DNA of 33,929 nt from Shimwellia pseudoproteus (GCF_016415625.1 NZ_WBXP01000041.1:1-33929); one strand, 5' to 3'. Counted from the first letter of the stretch, positions 15,738 through 24,729 are shown. The notes: generated by a model from the letters alone, not told the origin. Program-made: numbers and translations.

Positions 15738-17419
15738 CAGGCAACCTCCGGTTGTTGAAGGGAATGGGGGCATCCGGCACTTTCCTGCACCGGCGCCAGA
15801 TGCAGCGCCCCGGCCAGCCGGGTTAACTGTGGCCCCAGGGTTTGTGGGATGGCACTCAGGGCCACAAAACGGTCCGGGCGCAGCACCACAATCGAGGCCG
15901 ATTTATCGGCAAACCAGGTTTTGATCCGGTTGTCGCTATCCCCCAGCCGCATCACCCCGGGGTGGTTATCCTGAGAGGTATGGATTTGTACCTCCGGCAC
16001 CACCTCAATAAAGGCGCAACCCAGGCCGCGCCAGTGGCTAATTTGCGCCGCCGTCAGCCCCCAGAGCGGGTTATTACCCCAGGCGATAATGGCAAAGCGC
16101 GGGCCAATAACGTCGTCCAGCCGCAGGATTTCACCGCTTTCAAGGGTCACTTTCGGCTGGATAAACATTTTGCCCACCGGGCCCGGTTTACCGGCGGGGT
16201 CAGCCACCAGCGCCCCCTGGCGATACTGGGGCATCGGCTTAAAGCGCATTTCCAGCAAGTAGCGTTTCACCGGTGGCAAATAGCTCAGGATGCGGGTTAC
16301 GCCATCCCGTAGCGCGCCCTGCCAGCGCTTCGGCGGCGCCAGGACGTGCCCGGCCATAACTGAAAGATCGATCATCGCTTTGGCGTGGTCCCGGCGCTCC
16401 TGCTGATAGGTATCCAGCAGCCCCTGCCCGGCACGGCCCTGCACCACCATGGCCAGCTTCCAGGCCAGATTGAAAGCATCGCGCATGCCGCTGTTGTACC
16501 CCTGCCCCTGCCAGACCGGCATGATGTGGGCTGCGTCCCCGGCCAGTAAGACACGCCCGGCGCGAAAACGCGCCGCCAGCCGGGCATTGTGGGTATACAC
16601 CCGCTGGCGGATCAGCTCGACGTTATCCGGGTCCGGCAGCACCTTGCTCAGCAGGGCGCGCATCGCGTGAGGCTGGCGCAGCTGTTGCTCGGTTTCCCCG
16701 GGCATCACCATAAATTCGAACCGCCGGATGCCGTGGGGCAAGGCGGCGGAAACATAGGGCCGCTGCGGATCACAACATAAATAGATGTGCGGCGTGCCGA
16801 GGGGATCATTGGCAATATCAATCACAATCCACTGGTTAGGGGCGGTTTTGCCCTCAAAAGGGATATTCAGGGCACGGCGCACAGTACTGGCGCCGCCGTC
16901 GCAGGCTACCAGCCAGTCCGCAGTGACGGTTTCGCCTTTACCGTCGGGGGTTGTCAGGGTCAGGGTGACGCCGCTGTCGTGCTGGGTGAAACTATCCAGC
17001 GCCCGGGAGAAGCGCCAGCTAACCCCGGGGAAGCGCCCCAGGCCGCTAAACATCACGGCATCCACCTGAGGCTGGATAAACGCATTACGCCGGGGCCAGC
17101 CAAACTCATCGGTCATTGGCTGGATATCGGCAAAACAGCGCCCTTTTGGGGTCAGAAAGCGCATGGCGTGCCAGGGCGTGGTATGGGGCAATACCTGCTC
17201 GACCAGCCCTACGGACTGCATGGTCCGCAGGGATTCATCGTCGATACCAATGGCCCGGGGGTAGTCGATTAGCCTGTCGAGCTTTTCGATAACGACCACG
17301 TTGATCCCCATCTGGCCGAGATAGTTCGCCATCATCAGGCCCACCGGGCCTGCGCCAAGAATGGCCACCTGAGTATGGCGGGGGCTGGCCCCCTGGAGAT
17401 CCGGTCGGGTGGTTGTCAT
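15737..17419 (-). CDS. mhpA: 3-(3-hydroxyphenyl)propionate hydroxylase
   Basis: FAD/NADH aromatic monooxygenase making 2,3-dihydroxyphenylpropionate from 3-hydroxyphenylpropionate (and the cinnamate analogue). 560 residues (E. coli 554). The FAD-binding motif is [14 protein letters not shown] (residues 22-35), the middle DG-type motif is [14 protein letters not shown], and the second FAD motif is [24 protein letters not shown] (about 295-318). It is the first gene of a six-gene operon. The start at 17419 has GAGG eight bases upstream. Transcription probably starts near 17501 under MhpR control. Confidence 0.96.
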   Translation of the reverse strand: MTTTRPDLQGASPRHTQVAILGAGPVGLMMANYLGQMGINVVVIEKLDRLIDYPRAIGIDDESLRTMQSVGLVEQVLPHTTPWHAMRFLTPKGRCFADIQPMTDEFGWPRRNAFIQPQVDAVMFSGLGRFPGVSWRFSRALDSFTQHDSGVTLTLTTPDGKGETVTADWLVACDGGASTVRRALNIPFEGKTAPNQWIVIDIANDPLGTPHIYLCCDPQRPYVSAALPHGIRRFEFMVMPGETEQQLRQPHAMRALLSKVLPDPDNVELIRQRVYTHNARLAARFRAGRVLLAGDAAHIMPVWQGQGYNSGMRDAFNLAWKLAMVVQGRAGQGLLDTYQQERRDHAKAMIDLSVMAGHVLAPPKRWQGALRDGVTRILSYLPPVKRYLLEMRFKPMPQYRQGALVADPAGKPGPVGKMFIQPKVTLESGEILRLDDVIGPRFAIIAWGNNPLWGLTAAQISHWRGLGCAFIEVVPEVQIHTSQDNHPGVMRLGDSDNRIKTWFADKSASIVVLRPDRFVALSAIPQTLGPQLTRLAGALHLAPVQESAGCPHSLQQPEVA

Positions 17420-17507
17420 TGTGTGTCCTCATTGCGGTTGCGATGTAGGGTCAGGTAGTTGTTCATTCTTTGTTATTAATTTGTGAATGATTTATCGTAT
17501 TGCGGAC

Positions 17508-17535
17508 AGTATATTCAGCCGCTACCGGTGGACAA
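17508..17535 (-). promoter_or_regulatory. Predicted mhpA promoter
   Basis: On the minus strand, TTGTCC (17535-17530), a 16-bp spacer and TATACT (17513-17508). The predicted transcription start near 17501 puts the centre of the MhpR palindrome (17560) at about -59, matching the activator position described for the E. coli mhpA promoter. Confidence 0.55.
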
Positions 17536-17551
17536 TAAGAAACTCACGCCA

Positions 17552-17568
17552 GGTGCACTAAGTGCACT
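17552..17568. promoter_or_regulatory. MhpR operator
   Basis: GGTGCACTAAGTGCACT contains GTGCAC-TAA-GTGCAC and closely resembles the 17-bp E. coli MhpR palindrome (GGTGCACCTGGTGCACA). It lies between the divergent mhpA and mhpR genes. Confidence 0.75.
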
Positions 17569-17589
17569 TCGTTGTTTTTAATGGAAATT

Positions 17590-18402
17590 ATGAAGACAGA
17601 CGCCACAACAGAATACAAAAATGTCCGCGGATTAAGCCGCGGCCTGCTGTTACTGAATTTGTTAAATCGTCTTGATGGCGGCGCCAGTGTTGCCCTGCTG
17701 GCGCAGCTTAGCGGTATCCACCGCACCACCGTGCGCCGGATACTGGAAACACTTCAGGATGAGGGCTACGTGCGCCGCAGCCATTCCGATGACAGCTTCC
17801 GGTTAACCCTCAAAGTGCGGGAGTTGAGTGAAGGATTTCGTGGCGAGCAATGGATTTCTGCCCTGGCGGCCCCGCTACTGGGGGACCTGCTTCAGGAAGT
17901 GGTCTGGCCCACGGACGTGACCACCCTTGATGTGGATGCCATGGTAGTACGGGAAACCACCCACCGCTTTAGCCGCCTGTCGTTCCACCGCAGTATGGTG
18001 GGCCGCCGCCTGCCGCTACTGTTGACCGCCGCCGGGCTCACCTGGCTGGCATTCTGCCCGGATAACCAACGCCAGCAGTTGATCGCGCTGCTGGCCGCCC
18101 GGCCCGAAGCCGAATACCAGCTGGCCAGGGAGCCCCTGCGGCTGGCGGCTATCCTGCAACGGGCCCGACAACAGGGTTACGGTGAAAACCATCAGAGCTG
18201 GCAGCAGGAGGAGCGCATTGCCGCCATTGCAGTGCCGGTATTCGATGACCAGCACATTATCGGCTGCCTGAATCTGATCTACATTGCCAAAGCCATGACT
18301 ATTGATCAGGCGGCGGCTAAATACCTGACTGCCCTGCAGCGGGTGGCCCGGCAAATCCAACGGGGGATGGCGCCCGGGAACAGCCCGTCAGCACGGCGGT
18401 AA
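17590..18402 (+). CDS. mhpR: IclR-family activator of the mhp operon
   Basis: Activates mhpA-E in the presence of 3-hydroxyphenylpropionate. 270 residues from the chosen start (E. coli about 277). The N-terminal winged helix-turn-helix (SVALLAQLSGIHRTTVRRILETLQDEGYV-type, about residues 33-62) is followed by the IclR effector domain with WPTDVTTLDVDAMVVRETTHRFSRLS, GRRLPLLLTAAGLTWLAF and IAVPVFDDQHIIGCLNL. ATG at 17590 gives MKTDATTEYK, aligning with the E. coli N-terminus; ATG at 17581 is possible and no strong ribosome site decides. The MhpR operator ends 22 bp before the start. Its 3' end overlaps the end of hcaR by 15 bp. Confidence 0.93.
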   Translation: MKTDATTEYKNVRGLSRGLLLLNLLNRLDGGASVALLAQLSGIHRTTVRRILETLQDEGYVRRSHSDDSFRLTLKVRELSEGFRGEQWISALAAPLLGDLLQEVVWPTDVTTLDVDAMVVRETTHRFSRLSFHRSMVGRRLPLLLTAAGLTWLAFCPDNQRQQLIALLAARPEAEYQLAREPLRLAAILQRARQQGYGENHQSWQQEERIAAIAVPVFDDQHIIGCLNLIYIAKAMTIDQAAAKYLTALQRVARQIQRGMAPGNSPSARR

Positions 18403-19305
18403 CCGCCAGCCTGCCCCGGCGAGCATCAGTTGCTGTTTTGCTTTGACCGTACTGAGTAACGCCTCCAGCGCCGGGTTGGTATTGTCCCGGCGCCAGGCCA
18501 TCAACAGCTCGATAACCGGGGCGTCCCCGGCCAGCGGGCGGAATACCACTTGCCCGGTATTAAAGCGCGCCACATAACCGGGCACCAGGGAGACCCCCAG
18601 CCCCATGCCCACCAGGTTCATGGTCACCAGAATATTGGTCGCGACCTGGACTATCGCCGGCTGGCAGGCGTGGCTGGCGCACCATTCGTCAACCAGCCGG
18701 GAGAGTTGCCCGGAGTAGGCCGGATCCGTTGCGACAAAATCCACCCCGTTCAGGTGATCCGGGTGGATAGTCTGCCGGGCCGCCAGCGGGTGGTCCCCGG
18801 GCATCACCACCGCCAGCGGCTCACGAAACACCACCCAGTGCTCAAGAGCGTCACTCACCACCGGATGGCGCATAAAGCCAATGTCCAGCTCGCCGCTGAC
18901 GAGTTTATCCTCCTGCTGGGTGGTTATCAGGCTCACCAGTTCAATACGGGTGTCGGGCTGCTTCAGGCGCAGTTCCGGTAGCACATGGGGCAATACATGC
19001 ACCTCGGCTGCGGGGACAAACCCGATGGCCAGCCGCCGATCGTTGCGCATCACCTGGCGGGCACGCATTTGCGCCTGCTCCGCCAGCTGTAAGATATGCA
19101 GGGCGTCCTCCAGAAAGCCAGCCCCGGCGGCGGTCAGGGTGACCTGGCGTTTATCGCGCACCAGTAACGTGGCGCCGACACCCTGTTCCAGATCGCGGAT
19201 CTGGCTGCTGAGTGAGGGCTGGGAAGTGTGCAGTTTCCGGGCCGCCCGGGTAAAGTTAAGTTCCTGCGCCACCGCCACAAAGTAGCGCAGATGCCGCAAT
19301 TCCAT
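18388..19305 (-). CDS. hcaR: LysR-family activator of the hca operon
   Basis: HcaR activates hcaEFCBD in response to 3-phenylpropionate and cinnamate. 305 residues (E. coli 296). The N-terminal LysR helix-turn-helix is textbook: MELRHLRYFVAVAQELNFTRAARKLHTSQPSLSSQIRDLE. A two-lobed ligand-binding domain follows (about 90-300). ATG at 19305 was chosen because GGAGG lies just before it; an upstream ATG would overlap that ribosome site. It is divergent from hcaE over 182 bp that contain nested inverted repeats, and it converges on mhpR with a 15-bp overlap. The name rests mainly on this position and on the N-terminal similarity to E. coli HcaR. Confidence 0.88.
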   Translation of the reverse strand: MELRHLRYFVAVAQELNFTRAARKLHTSQPSLSSQIRDLEQGVGATLLVRDKRQVTLTAAGAGFLEDALHILQLAEQAQMRARQVMRNDRRLAIGFVPAAEVHVLPHVLPELRLKQPDTRIELVSLITTQQEDKLVSGELDIGFMRHPVVSDALEHWVVFREPLAVVMPGDHPLAARQTIHPDHLNGVDFVATDPAYSGQLSRLVDEWCASHACQPAIVQVATNILVTMNLVGMGLGVSLVPGYVARFNTGQVVFRPLAGDAPVIELLMAWRRDNTNPALEALLSTVKAKQQLMLAGAGWRLPPC

Positions 19306-19372
19306 GTCCGCCTCCATTCATCGCAATATAAAAAACGTCTTAGCTGGTAGATATAAACAATTTCACACTCAC

Positions 19373-19412
19373 GCAACCAATATGCAACATTCACTGCGAA
19401 ATTGCCGGTTGC
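19373..19412. promoter_or_regulatory. Candidate HcaR binding region (nested inverted repeats)
   Basis: Outer pair GCAACC (19373-19378) with GGTTGC (19407-19412); inner pair GCAA (19384-19387) with TTGC (19402-19405). The region lies midway between divergent hcaR and hcaE, where a LysR regulator would bind. An ATT-N7-AAT dyad also lies inside it. Confidence 0.4.
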
Positions 19413-19487
19413 CATGTCCCTGTACGCTGTGCCCTTACTTCCCTGCAACCGGCTGAAAAACATAAAAATAACAGGCAGGATAACAAC

Positions 19488-20849
19488 ATGACCCAAACAT
19501 CCCTCCCCGACATCTACCGTCTGATCGACACCCAAAATGGCCGGGTCACCCCGCATATCTATAGCGATCCGGCTATTTATCAGCTCGAACTGGAGCGTAT
19601 TTTTGGCCGCTGCTGGCTGTTTCTCGCCCATGAGAGCCAGCTCCCCAACGCCGGGGATTTTTTTAATACCTACATGGGGGAAGATCCCATCGTGGTGATC
19701 CGCCAAAAAGACGGCACCATCAAGGCGTTTCTTAACCAGTGCCGCCACCGCTCGATGCGGGTCAGCTATGCGGACAGCGGCAACACCCGCGCCTTCACCT
19801 GCCCTTACCACGGCTGGTCCTATGGCATTAATGGCGATCTGATTGATGTCCCCCTCGAAGCACGGGCCTATCCCCATGGGCTATGCAAATCCCACTGGGG
19901 CCTTACGGAGGTGAGCCGCCTTGAAACCTACAAGGGCCTGATCTTCGGTAACTGGGATAACAGCGCCCCGGATCTGAAAAGCTACCTCGGGGATATGGCC
20001 TGGTATCTGGACGGGGTGCTGGATCGCCGGGAAGGCGGCACGGAAATTGTTGGCGGGGTACAGAAATGGATAATCAACTGCAACTGGAAATTCCCTGCGG
20101 AACAATTTGCCAGTGATCAATATCATGCGCTGTTCAGCCACGCCTCTGCGGTACAGGTGCTGGGGGCGAATAATGACGGCAGCGGGCAAAAACTGGGGGC
20201 GGACCAGACTGCCCGCCCGGTATGGGAAACCGCCCGGGATGCCCTGCAATTCGGCGAAAACGGCCACGGCAGCGGCTTCTTTTTTACCAACCAGCCCGAC
20301 GCCAATGTCTGGGTGGATGGCGAGGTTGCCCGTTATTACCGCGATACCGTTGAGGAAGCCAGACAGCGGCTTGGCGAGGTGCGTGCCCTGAGGCTGGCGG
20401 GCCACAATAATATCTTCCCGACACTCTCCTGGCTTAACGGCACCGCCACCCTGCGTATCTGGCACCCGCGCGGACCAGACCAGGTGGAAGTCTGGAACTT
20501 CTGCATCACCGATAAAGCCGCCCCGCCGGAGGTAAAAGACGCCTTTGAAAATAGCGCCACCCGCGCCTTCGGCCCGGCCGGATTTCTTGAGCAGGATGAC
20601 TCGGAAAACTGGTGCGAGATCCAGAAGATCCTCAAAGGCCACCGGGCCCGCAATACATGGCTGTGTGTGGAGATGGGCCTGGGTAACGAAAAAGTCCGCC
20701 ATGACGGCATCCCGGGCACCACCAATTATATCTTCTCGGAAACGGCCGCCCGGGGCATGTATCAGCGCTGGGCCGATCTGCTGACCAGTGACTCCTGGGA
20801 AGAGATCAACGCGAAAACCGCCGCCTACCAGCAGGAGGTTGTGAAATGA
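19488..20849 (+). CDS. hcaE: 3-phenylpropionate/cinnamate dioxygenase, alpha subunit
   Basis: Large oxygenase subunit that forms the cis-dihydrodiol of 3-phenylpropionate or cinnamate together with HcaF, the ferredoxin HcaC and the reductase HcaD. 453 residues, the same as E. coli. The Rieske centre is C85-x-H87 (QCRHRSMRV) and C105-x2-H108 (CPYHGWSYG). The catalytic iron ligands are H213 and H218 in [10 protein letters not shown], with bridging D210. AGGA lies seven bases before the ATG. Its last bases overlap hcaF (ATGA), so the alpha and beta subunits are probably translationally coupled. Confidence 0.96.
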   Translation: MTQTSLPDIYRLIDTQNGRVTPHIYSDPAIYQLELERIFGRCWLFLAHESQLPNAGDFFNTYMGEDPIVVIRQKDGTIKAFLNQCRHRSMRVSYADSGNTRAFTCPYHGWSYGINGDLIDVPLEARAYPHGLCKSHWGLTEVSRLETYKGLIFGNWDNSAPDLKSYLGDMAWYLDGVLDRREGGTEIVGGVQKWIINCNWKFPAEQFASDQYHALFSHASAVQVLGANNDGSGQKLGADQTARPVWETARDALQFGENGHGSGFFFTNQPDANVWVDGEVARYYRDTVEEARQRLGEVRALRLAGHNNIFPTLSWLNGTATLRIWHPRGPDQVEVWNFCITDKAAPPEVKDAFENSATRAFGPAGFLEQDDSENWCEIQKILKGHRARNTWLCVEMGLGNEKVRHDGIPGTTNYIFSETAARGMYQRWADLLTSDSWEEINAKTAAYQQEVVK

Positions 20850-21376
20850 GTACCACTCACCGCGCTGTCTCCCCCGACCTGCATCATCAGATCCAGCAAT
20901 TCCTGTACCGGGAAGCGGCCCTGCTGGATGACTGGCAATTCCGCCCCTGGCTGGATTTGCTGGCTGAGGATATTCGCTACACCCTGCGCACCACGGTTAA
21001 CGCCCAGACCCGGGACCGGCGTAAAAGTATTCAGCCGCCGACCACCTGGCTATTTAACGACAATAAATTCCAGCTTGAACGCCGTGTTGCCCGGCTTGAA
21101 ACCGGTATGGCCTGGGCTGAAGAGCCCCCTTCACGCACCCGCCATATGATAACCAACTGCCAGGTCACTGAGACAGACACCCCGGATACCTTTGATGTGC
21201 GGGTGAATTATCTGCTGTACCGGGCGCAAAAAGCGCGCGATGAAGCCTACTACATCGGCACCCGTTTTGACCGGGTTCGCCGCCTGGGTTCTGACGATAA
21301 CTGGCAACTGGCGGCGCGCAATATTGTGCTGGATCAGGCGGTTATCACCTCTCACAACCTGAGCGTACTGTTCTGA
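20846..21376 (+). CDS. hcaF: 3-phenylpropionate/cinnamate dioxygenase, beta subunit
   Basis: Small structural subunit of the ring-hydroxylating dioxygenase. 176 residues (E. coli 172). Typical family sequence is seen: [32 protein letters not shown] near the N-terminus, [12 protein letters not shown] in the middle and [18 protein letters not shown] at the C-terminus. It contains no cofactor motif, as expected. AGGAGG inside the end of hcaE serves as the ribosome site; the ATG overlaps the hcaE stop by 4 bp. hcaC follows after 9 bp. Confidence 0.95.
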   Translation: MSTTHRAVSPDLHHQIQQFLYREAALLDDWQFRPWLDLLAEDIRYTLRTTVNAQTRDRRKSIQPPTTWLFNDNKFQLERRVARLETGMAWAEEPPSRTRHMITNCQVTETDTPDTFDVRVNYLLYRAQKARDEAYYIGTRFDRVRRLGSDDNWQLAARNIVLDQAVITSHNLSVLF

Positions 21377-21385
21377 GGAGCCACA

Positions 21386-21709
21386 ATGCCCCGTATCTAT
21401 GCCTGCTCACTGGCGGACCTGCCGGAAGGGGAAGCCCTGAAACTGGAAACCACGCCGGCGATTGCCCTGTTCCGGGTATCCGGTGACCAATTTTATGCCA
21501 TTAATGACCGCTGTAGCCACGGTAATGCCTCGATGTCTGAAGGGTATCTGGAGGACGACGCCACCGTTGAATGCCCGCTGCACGCGGCCTCTTTCTGCCT
21601 GAAAACCGGCAAACCAACCTGCCTGCCCGCCACCGACCCGATAGCCACCTATGCGGTGAGCCTTGAAGGCAGTGATGTCTACGTTGAGATCCCGGAGGAT
21701 ACCAGGTGA
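21386..21709 (+). CDS. hcaC: Rieske ferredoxin of 3-phenylpropionate dioxygenase
   Basis: Carries electrons from HcaD to the HcaEF oxygenase. 107 residues (E. coli 106). The [2Fe-2S] Rieske ligands are C43 and H45 ([13 protein letters not shown]) and C63 and H66 (ECPLHAASF). GAGGAG precedes the ATG. The stop codon is embedded in the hcaB start (GTGA). Confidence 0.96.
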   Translation: MPRIYACSLADLPEGEALKLETTPAIALFRVSGDQFYAINDRCSHGNASMSEGYLEDDATVECPLHAASFCLKTGKPTCLPATDPIATYAVSLEGSDVYVEIPEDTR

Positions 21710-22518
21710 GTGATTTAGATAATGAAGTGGTCTTTATTACTGGCGGTGGCTCCGGCCTGGGGCTGGCGCTGATTGAACGCTGCCTGGAAGAAGGCGCCCG
21801 GGTCGCCACTCTGGAGTTATCCGCCGCAAAAGTGGCACAGCTACAGCAGCGTTTTGGTGAGCGCGTCGTCGCCATACAGGGCAATGTCACCTGCTATGAA
21901 GACTACCAGCGGGCGGTAGACAGCATCATTACCCGCTTTGGCCGGCTGGATTGCTTTATCGGTAACGCCGGTATCTGGGATCACAATGCGTCGCTGCTCG
22001 CCACCGATCCCCGGCAGCTCTCCCGTGGGTTTACTGAGCTGTTTAACGTTAATGTGCTGGGTTACCTGCTCGGGGCTAAGGCGTGTGCCGACGCATTGAT
22101 CGCCAGCGAAGGCAGCATGATTTTCACCCTCTCTAATGCCGCCTGGTACCCCGGGGGCGGTGGCCCGCTGTACACCGCCAGTAAACATGCGGCCACCGGA
22201 TTGATCCGCCAGCTGGCCTATGAACTGGCCCCGAAAGTGCGGGTGAATGGCGTTGGCCCCTGTGGAATGGCGTCGGATCTGCGTGGCCCTCAGGCCCTCG
22301 GCCAGGATGACAAACGCATCATGGATTCACTGACCCCGGAAAACGTTGCCGCCATCCTGCCGCTGCAATTCTTCCCCCAGGCCGCGGACTTTACCGGCCC
22401 TTATGTGATGCTCGCCTCCCGGCGCAATAACCGTGCCCTGAGCGGCGTGATGATAAATGCCGACGGCGGCCTGGCGATCCGCGGGATCCGCCATGTTGCC
22501 GCCGGGCTCGACTTGTAA
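21706..22518 (+). CDS. hcaB: cis-dihydrodiol dehydrogenase (SDR family)
   Basis: NAD-dependent short-chain dehydrogenase that rearomatises the dihydrodiol to 2,3-dihydroxyphenylpropionate or 2,3-dihydroxycinnamate, the substrates of MhpB. 270 residues, equal to E. coli. The nucleotide-binding motif is GGGSGLG (13-19), NAG is at 87-89, and the catalytic set is S143 (TLSNAAW), Y156 and K160 (YTASK). It starts with GTG overlapping the hcaC stop by 4 bp, with GGAGG nine bases before; a GTG start here may lower its expression relative to the dioxygenase genes. Confidence 0.96.
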   Translation: MSDLDNEVVFITGGGSGLGLALIERCLEEGARVATLELSAAKVAQLQQRFGERVVAIQGNVTCYEDYQRAVDSIITRFGRLDCFIGNAGIWDHNASLLATDPRQLSRGFTELFNVNVLGYLLGAKACADALIASEGSMIFTLSNAAWYPGGGGPLYTASKHAATGLIRQLAYELAPKVRVNGVGPCGMASDLRGPQALGQDDKRIMDSLTPENVAAILPLQFFPQAADFTGPYVMLASRRNNRALSGVMINADGGLAIRGIRHVAAGLDL

Positions 22519-22534
22519 AATCGAAGGAACCATG

Positions 22535-23737
22535 ATGGCAGAACAGATTGTTATTATTGGCGGTGGTCAGGCGGCGGCCATGGCCGCTGCGGCCCTGCGC
22601 CACAACGGTTTTGATGGCGGGCTGACCCTGCTCAGCGATGAGCCCTGCCCACCCTATGAGCGGCCGCCGCTGTCGAAGGCGGCATTGCTGGATGACAATC
22701 CCGCACTCCAGCCGGTGCTGCCGGCTGACTGGTGGCAGCAGAACAAGGTCACCCTGCGCACCGGTGTGCAGGTGTCGCGCATCCACCGGGCAACCCGGCA
22801 GGTGGAGCTGTTAACCGGGGAATGCCTGCGCTGGGACCAGCTGCTGCTGGCCACTGGCGCAAAAGCCCGCCCGCTACCGGCGCTGGATGCGCTGGGCGAT
22901 GTCACCTTCACCTTACGCCACACCGGTGACGCCGCCCGGCTGCGCGCTGCGCTACAGCCCGGGAAACGGCTGATAATTGTCGGAGGCGGCACTATCGGGC
23001 TGGAACTGGCGGCCAGTGCAACCCAGCGCCAGTGCCAGGTCAGCCTGGTGGAAATGGCCCCGGAGGTGATGGGCCGCAACGCGCCGCCGCCGGTGCGCGC
23101 ATGGCTGGCACAACAGCACCGCCAGCACGGGGTTGAGCTGCTGGTAAACAACCGGATTGAGCAACTGACCCTGGCTGGCGGTGAGATTAACGCATTACTC
23201 CAGGACGGTACGCAATGCCGTGCTGATCTGCTGGTGTATGGTGTGGGTATCCTGGCCAATGATCACTTGGCCGCTGACGCCGGGCTTGAGACCGACAACG
23301 GCATTATTGTGGATAATCACTGCCGCACGTCCGCCGCCGGTATCTTCGCCGCGGGGGATGTGGCCCGGGTCCGCCAGCCGGACGGCAGCCTCGCCCGGCG
23401 GGAAACCTGGGAGAATGCCAACCGGCAAGCCCGGCTGGCCGCGGCTGCCATGCTGGGGCTGCCCCCGCCAGAGGACACCCCGGGCTGGTTCTGGACCGAT
23501 CAGTACCAGGCCAACGTGCAGTTTATTGGCGAGATGGCCGGCGACAACTGGCTCCAGCGCGGTGATCCGGATCAGGGGAACGCCATCTGGTTTAATCTGG
23601 TGAATGGCGCCCTGGCCGGGGCCGTTACCCTGAATCAGGGCCGTGATATTCGCCAGTTGCGTAAACTTATCCAGTACGCCTGCCGGCCCGATCCGGCCAG
23701 CCTGGCCGACCCGTCAGTGCCCCTGAAAGCGCTATAA
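22535..23737 (+). CDS. hcaD: Ferredoxin--NAD(+) reductase of 3-phenylpropionate dioxygenase
   Basis: FAD reductase that passes electrons from NADH to HcaC. 400 residues (E. coli 400). The N-terminal FAD motif is IIGGGQAAAMAAAALR, followed by YERPPLSK. ATGAKARPLP precedes the NAD motif IIVGGGTIGLELAASATQ (about 150-168), and the second FAD motif is GIFAAGDVAR. The frame is open upstream, but AAGGA places the start at ATG 22535 or the adjacent ATG 22532. Last gene of the operon, followed by a strong terminator; hcaT is not beside it. Confidence 0.95.
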   Translation: MAEQIVIIGGGQAAAMAAAALRHNGFDGGLTLLSDEPCPPYERPPLSKAALLDDNPALQPVLPADWWQQNKVTLRTGVQVSRIHRATRQVELLTGECLRWDQLLLATGAKARPLPALDALGDVTFTLRHTGDAARLRAALQPGKRLIIVGGGTIGLELAASATQRQCQVSLVEMAPEVMGRNAPPPVRAWLAQQHRQHGVELLVNNRIEQLTLAGGEINALLQDGTQCRADLLVYGVGILANDHLAADAGLETDNGIIVDNHCRTSAAGIFAAGDVARVRQPDGSLARRETWENANRQARLAAAAMLGLPPPEDTPGWFWTDQYQANVQFIGEMAGDNWLQRGDPDQGNAIWFNLVNGALAGAVTLNQGRDIRQLRKLIQYACRPDPASLADPSVPLKAL

Positions 23738-23767
23738 TTACCGGCGCTAATCCGTTTCACTGTTATC

Positions 23768-23791
23768 ACCGCCAGCCTGCTGGCGGTTTTT
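23768..23791 (+). terminator. Terminator of the hca operon
   Basis: ACCGCCAG (23768-23775) pairs with CTGGCGGT (23780-23787) around CCTG, ending in a T5 run. It lies 30 bp after the hcaD stop codon. Confidence 0.9.
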
Positions 23792-23823
23792 CCGCATCCC
23801 GCACACCATTACCCGGCGCTTTA

Positions 23824-23838
23824 TGGTACAAAGTACCA
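23824..23838. promoter_or_regulatory. Operator-like palindrome before the RpiR-type gene
   Basis: TGGTACAAAGTACCA has perfect 6-bp arms around AAA and ends 27 bp before the ATG. It could be an autoregulatory site of the RpiR protein. No copy was found upstream of the symporter, D-aminoacylase or DSD1 genes. Confidence 0.45.
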
Positions 23839-23865
23839 ATATCCACCAGGGGCTTGATAGTACAT

Positions 23866-24729
23866 ATGCCATACAGTATCGATATTATTTCCTGCATCAG
23901 TGACCGGTTTGTGGCGCTGACCGCCACGGAAAAACGCATTGCGCAGTTTATCCTCGACGATGTCGCGGCGGCGGCGGCACTGCCCATTGCGGAGCTGGCC
24001 CGTTTAACCAATACCAGCCAGGCATCGGTAACCCGCTTTGCCCGGGCGCTGGGCTGTAAAGATGTCCGGGAGCTGAAAATAAAACTGGCCCAGTCCCTGG
24101 CCGTGGGGCAACGTTTTATTCTCGATGTGCCGGATCTGGAAGGCATCCAGGGTATTTACGGGTCGATTATTCATGTGCTGGAGGCCAACCGCCGGGCGCT
24201 GGATAGCGGGACACTGCACCAGGCCGTTGCCCTGCTGAGCAAGGCGCGGCAGATCCTCGCCATCGGCATGGGGGGCGGGTCGACAATTTGTGCCCAGGAA
24301 TTACAGTACCGCTTGTTTCGCCTCGGCCTGCCGGTGACCAGCCAGCAGGACGGGCTACTGGTGCGGATGATGTGTGCCGCCGTGGCCCCTCAGGATGTGG
24401 TTATCGCCCTGTCCCTCGGGGGCTATACCCCGGAAATCGCCGAAAGCGCCGGCATTGCCCGGCAGTACGGCGCCAGCGTGATAGCCATTACCCCCCCGGA
24501 TACCCCCCTGGCCAGGCACGCAAATCTGCTGTTGCCGCTTATCGTGCGCGAGAACGACTATATTTTTAAGCCCAGTACCTCCCGCTATGCCATGCTCGCC
24601 ACCGTTGACGTGCTGGCCACCGAGCTGGCCATGGCGAACAAAGCCCAGGCCAAGGACCGGTTACGGCGCATCAAACTCGCCCTTGATGATCACCGGGGCG
24701 GCGCCGATCGCCAGCCGCTGGGGGATTAA
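23866..24729 (+). CDS. RpiR-family regulator with SIS domain
   Basis: 287 residues. The N-terminal RpiR helix-turn-helix (LTATEKRIAQFILDD and IAELARLTNTSQASVTRFARALG, about residues 18-62) is followed by a SIS domain (about 115-260) with AIGMGGGSTICAQELQYRL and ALSLGGYTPEI. RpiR proteins usually sense phosphosugars or sugar-amine metabolites. Next to amino-acid genes, this one more likely controls the symporter and D-aminoacylase group; that is inference. ATG 23866 lacks a well-placed ribosome site; a TTG at 23854 sits immediately after AGGGG and is the alternative. Its stop overlaps that of the convergent symporter gene by 3 bp. Confidence 0.85.
   Translation: MPYSIDIISCISDRFVALTATEKRIAQFILDDVAAAAALPIAELARLTNTSQASVTRFARALGCKDVRELKIKLAQSLAVGQRFILDVPDLEGIQGIYGSIIHVLEANRRALDSGTLHQAVALLSKARQILAIGMGGGSTICAQELQYRLFRLGLPVTSQQDGLLVRMMCAAVAPQDVVIALSLGGYTPEIAESAGIARQYGASVIAITPPDTPLARHANLLLPLIVRENDYIFKPSTSRYAMLATVDVLATELAMANKAQAKDRLRRIKLALDDHRGGADRQPLGD

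Noticed and set aside
17586..17607. CRP site at about -95 from the mhpA start
   Set aside because: Only scattered matches to TGTGA-N6-TCACA at the expected place; not strong enough to call.
19134..19877. Leftward frame spanning the start of hcaE and the start of hcaR
   Set aside because: It crosses the hcaR-hcaE regulatory region and both real genes in wrong frames; no recognisable domain.
19881..20702. Leftward open frame (273 codons) opposite hcaE
   Set aside because: Shadow of hcaE, whose Rieske and iron-ligand motifs are all in the other frame.
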